Assembly: GCF_036327755.1 (NCBI RefSeq)
Contig: NZ_CP109596.1
Coordinates: forward strand, 6,882,001 to 6,946,000
DNA: 64,000 bases
From: Nocardia sp. NBC_01503
Lineage (GTDB): Bacteria > Actinomycetota > Actinomycetes > Mycobacteriales > Mycobacteriaceae
Direction: 5' to 3'
Numbering within the stretch: the stretch's first letter is position 1; each line of letters starts with the position of its first letter. The notes below the pieces were generated by a model, which made no database searches, had not been told where the DNA came from, and saw nothing but the letters and a program-made list of their open reading frames with translations. The translations under genes were made by a program, and so were the position numbers. This document shows, piece after piece, positions 60,328 to 64,000 of the stretch.

Positions 60328-60339
60328 TTGCCGCTGAAC

Positions 60340-60747
60340 TCAATCCGAGCTCCACGCGATGACGAGCATGGAAGCAATCATGGTCGTGTGCCCCAACAGC
60401 TGGTTCATCACCGTGCCCCGGCCGAAGAACGACCAGGTAGCGCTCGCAAGTAGCACGACGGAGAAGGCGAGCAAAGATACGCGCCGCTTTGTCCATCCCC
60501 TCCGCCAACTACCTCGCGCGGCTGGTTCTTGCCCGAGAAGGGCGAAAAAGAGCGCCACAACGCTGATAAGAATGGCAAGAGCGAACAGACGCCCCGCGAC
60601 CACATCGTAGATTTCTTCGCTGCCGATCAATCTGGTTGCCGCAGCGAGATATACGCCGAGGGCGAGCAGCGTGGCAACCGATCTGATCTGTGAATACCGC
60701 TTCTTCCGTCGATCCGGCACAGCCGATCCCGCCCCACCCGTGTTCAC
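60340..60747 (-). CDS. Small membrane protein, unknown
   Basis: A 135-residue protein with four hydrophobic segments: VATLLALGVYLAAATRLI, LFALAILISVVALFFALL, VSLLAFSVVLLASATWSFFG and GHTTMIASMLVIAW. Soluble linkers are basic (RRGWTKRR). GTG at 60747. No family recognised; 12 bases from the DUF4383-like gene on the same strand. Confidence 0.6.
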   Translation of the reverse strand: MNTGGAGSAVPDRRKKRYSQIRSVATLLALGVYLAAATRLIGSEEIYDVVAGRLFALAILISVVALFFALLGQEPAARGSWRRGWTKRRVSLLAFSVVLLASATWSFFGRGTVMNQLLGHTTMIASMLVIAWSSD

Positions 60748-61470
60748 AGCAGGAGCTTACGACTCCGAGGGCTGAACCACCTGATCAACAACGCGCGCTC
60801 AGGGCGCATCCCACGCCGGCCGAACCGGTCATGATGGTGCGCATGACCGAATGGCAAGCTCGTCCGCTGGAGACAAAGTGGCGTTGCGGCGGCCATGCGG
60901 AGCGAGTCTCGATGCGGCGCGGGCGATCCTGGTGTCGATGGCCCTCATAGTTCAGTGAACCTGTTCAAAGGCAACGACAATCGCGGCGATTGATATCGAA
61001 ATTTGCTGCTCCTTCGGCATGTAACCACAGCAGTAGGTGCATGGTTTTTGGCCCGAGAGTCTTCCCAGAAAACCGCGCGCCATGACACCGACGAAAGCGT
61101 ACCTCGGACATCATCGTCCGCGCCCTCCACTATCGGACCAGCTCGACCAGTTTCAGATACTGCACCTGCCTCCGTACGGCATCGAAATCGCCTGCGCTGT
61201 AGCTCATTTCTATTCTCATCGTGTTCCCACGTGCCCCGGAATGGCAACCCGCTACTGGCGACTGCGATCAGACGCCCCCATACCACGCAAGGCGCTGACG
61301 AAAACCGCCGCCGCGACACGGTCAAGAAGCGAGCCCCACAGCGCCGCAATAACATCCGTGTCATCCGATGGTCGCGTCAGGTGACTTCACTCTCAGCGGC
61401 CGTTCGCGAGATTCCCCGCGAGTCGCTGAAACTCTAGGATCGATTGTGAGATCCCAAGGGAGGCAACCCC
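60748..61470. other. 723-base region without a clear gene
   Basis: Lower GC than the surroundings and several short open frames on both strands with no family resemblance. No strong hairpins or terminal repeats seen. It lies within the part-decayed zone from 57.3 to 62.2 kb. Confidence 0.5.
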
Positions 61471-61878
61471 ATGACGGAATCAGCATTCACTCCGCAGTCA
61501 GCACGACGACCGTTGGTGGTATTCGATGGCGACTGCGCATTCTGCACCGCCAGCGTTGATTTCATCCGGCATCGAATAGGGCCGGACGTCGATTTCACTC
61601 CCTGGCAACGGATCGACCTGCCAGCCTTAGGGCTGACCGAACAACAGGTCGAACCGCGGTTCAGTGGATTGGTGATGACAGCAGCCGAGCCTCAGGTGCC
61701 CGCGCCGGCGCACTGCTCTTGCGTCGTGCGGCCCAGCCGTGGCGTGCAGTAGGCGCAATCATGCTGAATCCGCCGATCAGCTGGCTCGCCGCCGCCCTCT
61801 ACCGCCTCGTCGCCAAGAACCGGCACCGCCTACCCGGCGGCACTCCCGCGTGCGCTTTCCCCGGCCCGAAGCACGATT
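61471..61878 (+). pseudogene. DCC-family thiol-disulfide oxidoreductase, frameshifted
   Basis: The 5' part (ATG 61471) reads RRPLVVFDGDCAFCTASVDF, then IRHRIGPDVDFTPWQRID, with the DCC motif (DGDCxxC). At about 61651-61655 one base is lost; the next frame continues AVQWIGDDSSRASGARAGAL, LLRRAAQPWRAVGAIMLNPP and ISWLAAALYRLVAKNRHRLP, followed by GGTPAC, to a TGA at 61876-61878. Both pieces match the DUF393/DCC family in order. Either inactivated or a sequencing error. The active form is a small thiol-disulfide enzyme. Confidence 0.85.
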
Positions 61879-61899
61879 GAGGGCCGTACCCGGCCCGCG

Positions 61900-62151
61900 C
61901 TCAGTAGCGGCCGCGCGGTCTCTGTCGGCTTCTCAGCCGTACTGTTCGGAAGTCGACACGACAAAGACGACGCCAACGTCGTCGAATGGCTTGCTCCGGC
62001 GGGCAACGCGACCGCGGTCGCGCTCGACGCTCCCAGAACGGGAACATGGACACCGCGCGCGGCCATCGTGACGTCTTCGGTTTGCGGGCAGCCGGTAGCC
62101 ACTCGGGCGGATCGAAACTGGGTGACTGACTGTCCCTACAACCGGGAGTAG
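61900..62151 (+). pseudogene. 3' remnant of an unknown gene
   Basis: An open frame with strong coding bias but no start codon: SVGFSAVLFGSRHDKDDANV, then VEWLAPAGNATAVALDAPRT, then GTWTPRAAIVTSSVCGQ and WVTDCPYNRE to TAG at 62149. It overlaps the GAP gene's end by 16 bases. Probably the end of a truncated secreted or soluble protein; two Cys residues could be a disulfide. Not recognised. Confidence 0.35.
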
Positions 62152-62834
62152 TTCCGGAGCGCATCGACCACGAGCACGGCACCGAATATCAGAAAGAGAA
62201 TGCGAACCGAGAGTGGACCGAATCGGTTCAGGGCTCGGATAACCGCGCGATAGGAGCGCCTCGCGCGGGTCGAGCGTCGGGTCGAGGTATACAGGACCAG
62301 GATCGGCGGCAGTAGCGCGATAAGGCAATACGCGATCACGATCAACGGCCACAATGCGGGCCGGGGTTCACGAACCGAGAGCATCGCCAGCGCCGCCAGA
62401 TACGGAACTGCCGTCGGCGCCTGAGCGAGGCCCATACCCGCTCCGATCAACCCGAGTAGCCACGGACGCCGTCGCGCCTCGATCGCCCAAGGCGGTATCG
62501 CCTCCGCCGCACTCCCGGGCAACCGAACGGCACCGAATATCAGCAGCACCACACCGACCGCGAGTTCTCCCCGATAGCGAACCGCCGGAGTGAACTCGAA
62601 GTGAAACAGATCGGTGAGAAAGCTCAATCCGAGCACGGTGCAGATACCGAAAGCTGTTGTGACAGCAAATATTCCCGCGATGAAGCTCAAAGCGCCGGGG
62701 ACGGGCGAACGACGACTCAGTCGACTGTCAACGACCACCGCCGCCGTAATCCCTATGTTCAGGACGTGCAGTGAATCGATGAGGGCGAACCCTGCGAGCG
62801 CCAATAGGAAGATCAACATGACGCTACCGACCAT
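62136..62834 (-). CDS. GAP-family (Sap-like) membrane protein
   Basis: A 232-residue membrane protein of the GAP/Sap type with six hydrophobic segments: MLIFLLALAGFALIDSLHVL, FIAGIFAVTTAFGICTVLGL, ELAVGVVLLIFGAVRLPG, LLGLIGAGMGLAQAPTAVPY, LWPLIVIAYCLIALLPPILV and VRILFLIFGAVLVVDALR. The AxAxxP-like motif (GLAQAPTAVPYLAAL) is conserved. In mycobacteria the family helps move glycolipids (Sap, GPL addressing protein). ATG 62834 chosen; ATG 62819 possible. Confidence 0.85.
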   Translation of the reverse strand: MVGSVMLIFLLALAGFALIDSLHVLNIGITAAVVVDSRLSRRSPVPGALSFIAGIFAVTTAFGICTVLGLSFLTDLFHFEFTPAVRYRGELAVGVVLLIFGAVRLPGSAAEAIPPWAIEARRRPWLLGLIGAGMGLAQAPTAVPYLAALAMLSVREPRPALWPLIVIAYCLIALLPPILVLYTSTRRSTRARRSYRAVIRALNRFGPLSVRILFLIFGAVLVVDALRNYSRL

Positions 62835-62874
62835 ACGGTAGGTGCCGACCGCCGCAGCCCTCGGCAATGAACTT

Positions 62875-63537
62875 CTACAGGACGGGCAATTCAGCGCGAC
62901 GGGCGAGAATGATCCCTCCGAGTGAGCTCTCGGCGGAGGTGAGAGTTCGCTGTGCGTCGATGGCGAAGCCGTGATCCTCGAGCAACACGCTCATCTGACA
63001 GTGCCCGCGACGATGGACGTAGAGGTTGATCAGGTGCCCGCCGTAGCCTTGGGTCTTCAATTGCGACTCGTCTCCGACGTGGAAGCCGATCAACAGGGGG
63101 CCGCCGGGTTGGAGTACTCGCTGGAAATGCGCGAAGACGGAACCGATCTCGTCATCCGGAATGTGGATCAGCGAATACCACGCGACCAGGCCGGACAGGG
63201 AGCCGTCCCCGAGAGGAAGGTCTGTCATCGAGCCGATATCGAACCGGAGGCCAGGGTGATCGCGCCTGGCCACCTCGATCATTCCGGGCGACAAGTCGAT
63301 TCCGAAGGCATCCACGCCCAACTCACGAAGGTGCGCGGTGATGCGTCCCGTCCCACATCCAACGTCCGCGACCGGACCCCCTCCCCGGGTGCGCACCCGG
63401 TCGGCGAATCTCGCCAGGACAGCACGCTCTTCGGGCGTTTCCTCGAGAAGGTGACGTGTCAGGTCCGCATAGCTCTCGGCCACAGTGTCGTACGAGGTCC
63501 GGGTGTCTTCCAGCCAACTGTTGCCGCCCGGCTCCAT
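62875..63537 (-). CDS. Class I SAM-dependent methyltransferase
   Basis: A 220-residue methyltransferase. YDTVAESYADLTRHLLEE is the usual N-terminal helix, motif I VADVGCGTGRITAHL, motif II FGIDLSPGMIEVARRDHPGL, then SMTDLPLGDGSLSGLVAWYS and VLQPGGPLLIGFHVG. It resembles UbiE/CcoM-like enzymes of unassigned substrate. ATG 63537; an upstream GTG is also in frame. Confidence 0.88.
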   Translation of the reverse strand: MEPGGNSWLEDTRTSYDTVAESYADLTRHLLEETPEERAVLARFADRVRTRGGGPVADVGCGTGRITAHLRELGVDAFGIDLSPGMIEVARRDHPGLRFDIGSMTDLPLGDGSLSGLVAWYSLIHIPDDEIGSVFAHFQRVLQPGGPLLIGFHVGDESQLKTQGYGGHLINLYVHRRGHCQMSVLLEDHGFAIDAQRTLTSAESSLGGIILARRAELPVL

Positions 63538-63681
63538 CCCCACGTCCGCAGACTACCCGAGGACGCCTGGCGAGACGTTCTTCGAACCTGCTTGAATTCA
63601 CCTGAACCACAAGCATTTCCATAGCTCTCGCCCGGCGCGACCAGCATCACGCCATGCATGTTCGACAGTGACCAGATCATT

Positions 63682-64000
63682 TCAGGGTGCGGTGACAGGG
63701 GTGTCGCAGCTGGCCGGTGGGTCGATCAGCTGGCAGTCGGCGGGTGGGCGGGCCGGTAGGTAGTCGGCGGGCACGCCGTCGTGGTCGATGATGTCGTGGT
63801 AGGTGTCGACCGCGTCGGTGGGTATGCGTTTCAGGGTTGGGTCGGTGTGTACGTTCACCGTGTAGAGGCCGAATCGTGGTGTGTAGGAACTCCATTCATA
63901 GTTGTCGGTCAGGCTCCAGTAGTTGTAGCCGATGACGTTCATGCCGTCGGATTTCGCGCGCTGCAGCCAATAGACGGTGTCGCGCAGATGCTTTGAGCGG
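63682..64000 (-). CDS. GH1-family glycosidase, 3' part
   Basis: The last 105 residues of a glycoside hydrolase family 1 enzyme that enters from the right edge. The C-terminal barrel strand reads VIGYNYWSLTDNYEWSSYTP, followed by RFGLYTVN, matching GH1 W-SLxDNxEW, with RDTVYWLQRAKSDG before it. The tail (PPADCQLIDPPASCDTPVTA) has two Cys and looks secreted or surface exposed. The nucleophile Glu motif (ENG) lies outside the window. Confidence 0.9.
   Translation of the reverse strand, partial: RSKHLRDTVYWLQRAKSDGMNVIGYNYWSLTDNYEWSSYTPRFGLYTVNVHTDPTLKRIPTDAVDTYHDIIDHDGVPADYLPARPPADCQLIDPPASCDTPVTAP

Overview
The window looks like the chromosome of a high-GC mycolic-acid actinomycete, most likely Nocardia. 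The evidence is uniformly GC-rich third codon positions, many GTG starts, an RbpA RNA-polymerase-binding protein, the lnt - amidohydrolase - fxsA gene string known from mycobacteria and nocardiae, an F420-type oxidoreductase, a GAP-family membrane protein and an EspR-like regulator. This genus call is inference from gene content; no rRNA or tRNA gene was found.

Layout. 1-7.3 kb: small enzymes and regulators (XRE regulator fragment, VOC protein, NmrA-like oxidoreductase, a frameshifted maltose O-acetyltransferase, LLM-class oxidoreductase, DUF1801 protein), then an OmpR/HAMP-kinase two-component pair with a DUF4153/DUF4173-type membrane protein. 7.6-10.6 kb: membrane protein, PCuAC copper-chaperone lipoprotein and Tat-exported DyP peroxidase in a tight row, then a YnfA-like protein. 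10.9-18.1 kb: MazEF-like toxin-antitoxin pair, GT9 glycosyltransferase, ArsR regulator with a visible operator, M23 peptidase, GlxA-type AraC regulator, hydrolase and small proteins. 18.4 kb: rbpA followed by two strong hairpin terminators.

18.9-34.4 kb is the centrepiece: one minus-strand operon of a 4562-residue tetramodular non-ribosomal peptide synthetase (C-A-T x4 plus thioesterase) translationally coupled (ATGA, then GTGA overlaps) to a DrrA/DrrB-like ABC exporter. Module 1 has the serine code; the other three adenylation codes resemble each other and cannot be assigned here. The operon lies between lnt and rbpA, where mycobacteria carry the polyprenol-phosphate-mannose synthase gene ppm1, so it looks like an accessory insertion into a core locus.

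34.7-42.5 kb: lnt, amidohydrolase, alpha/beta hydrolase, fxsA, a methyltransferase and a NarL-type two-component system, all on the minus strand. 42.6-46.8 kb: a compact accessory locus of an ImmA/IrrE metalloprotease, a multi-spanning membrane protein of the MAB_1171c/DUF6545 kind and a BM3-like cytochrome P450 (all start-stop overlapped), facing a pair of overlapping HTH regulator genes. This is the best candidate for a poorly described signalling system. 47.4-53.4 kb: TSUP transporter, TetR regulator with a long tail, TldD/PmbA pair, hydrolase.

53.8-64 kb: an HPr-like protein without the catalytic His, a glutamate-decarboxylase-family enzyme fused by overlap to a nitrilase-superfamily hydrolase, an AraC-cupin-SDR operon, and then a zone of small membrane genes, gene remnants and a frameshifted DCC protein that looks partly decayed. 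It ends with a GAP-family protein, a methyltransferase and the 3' end of a GH1 glycosidase.
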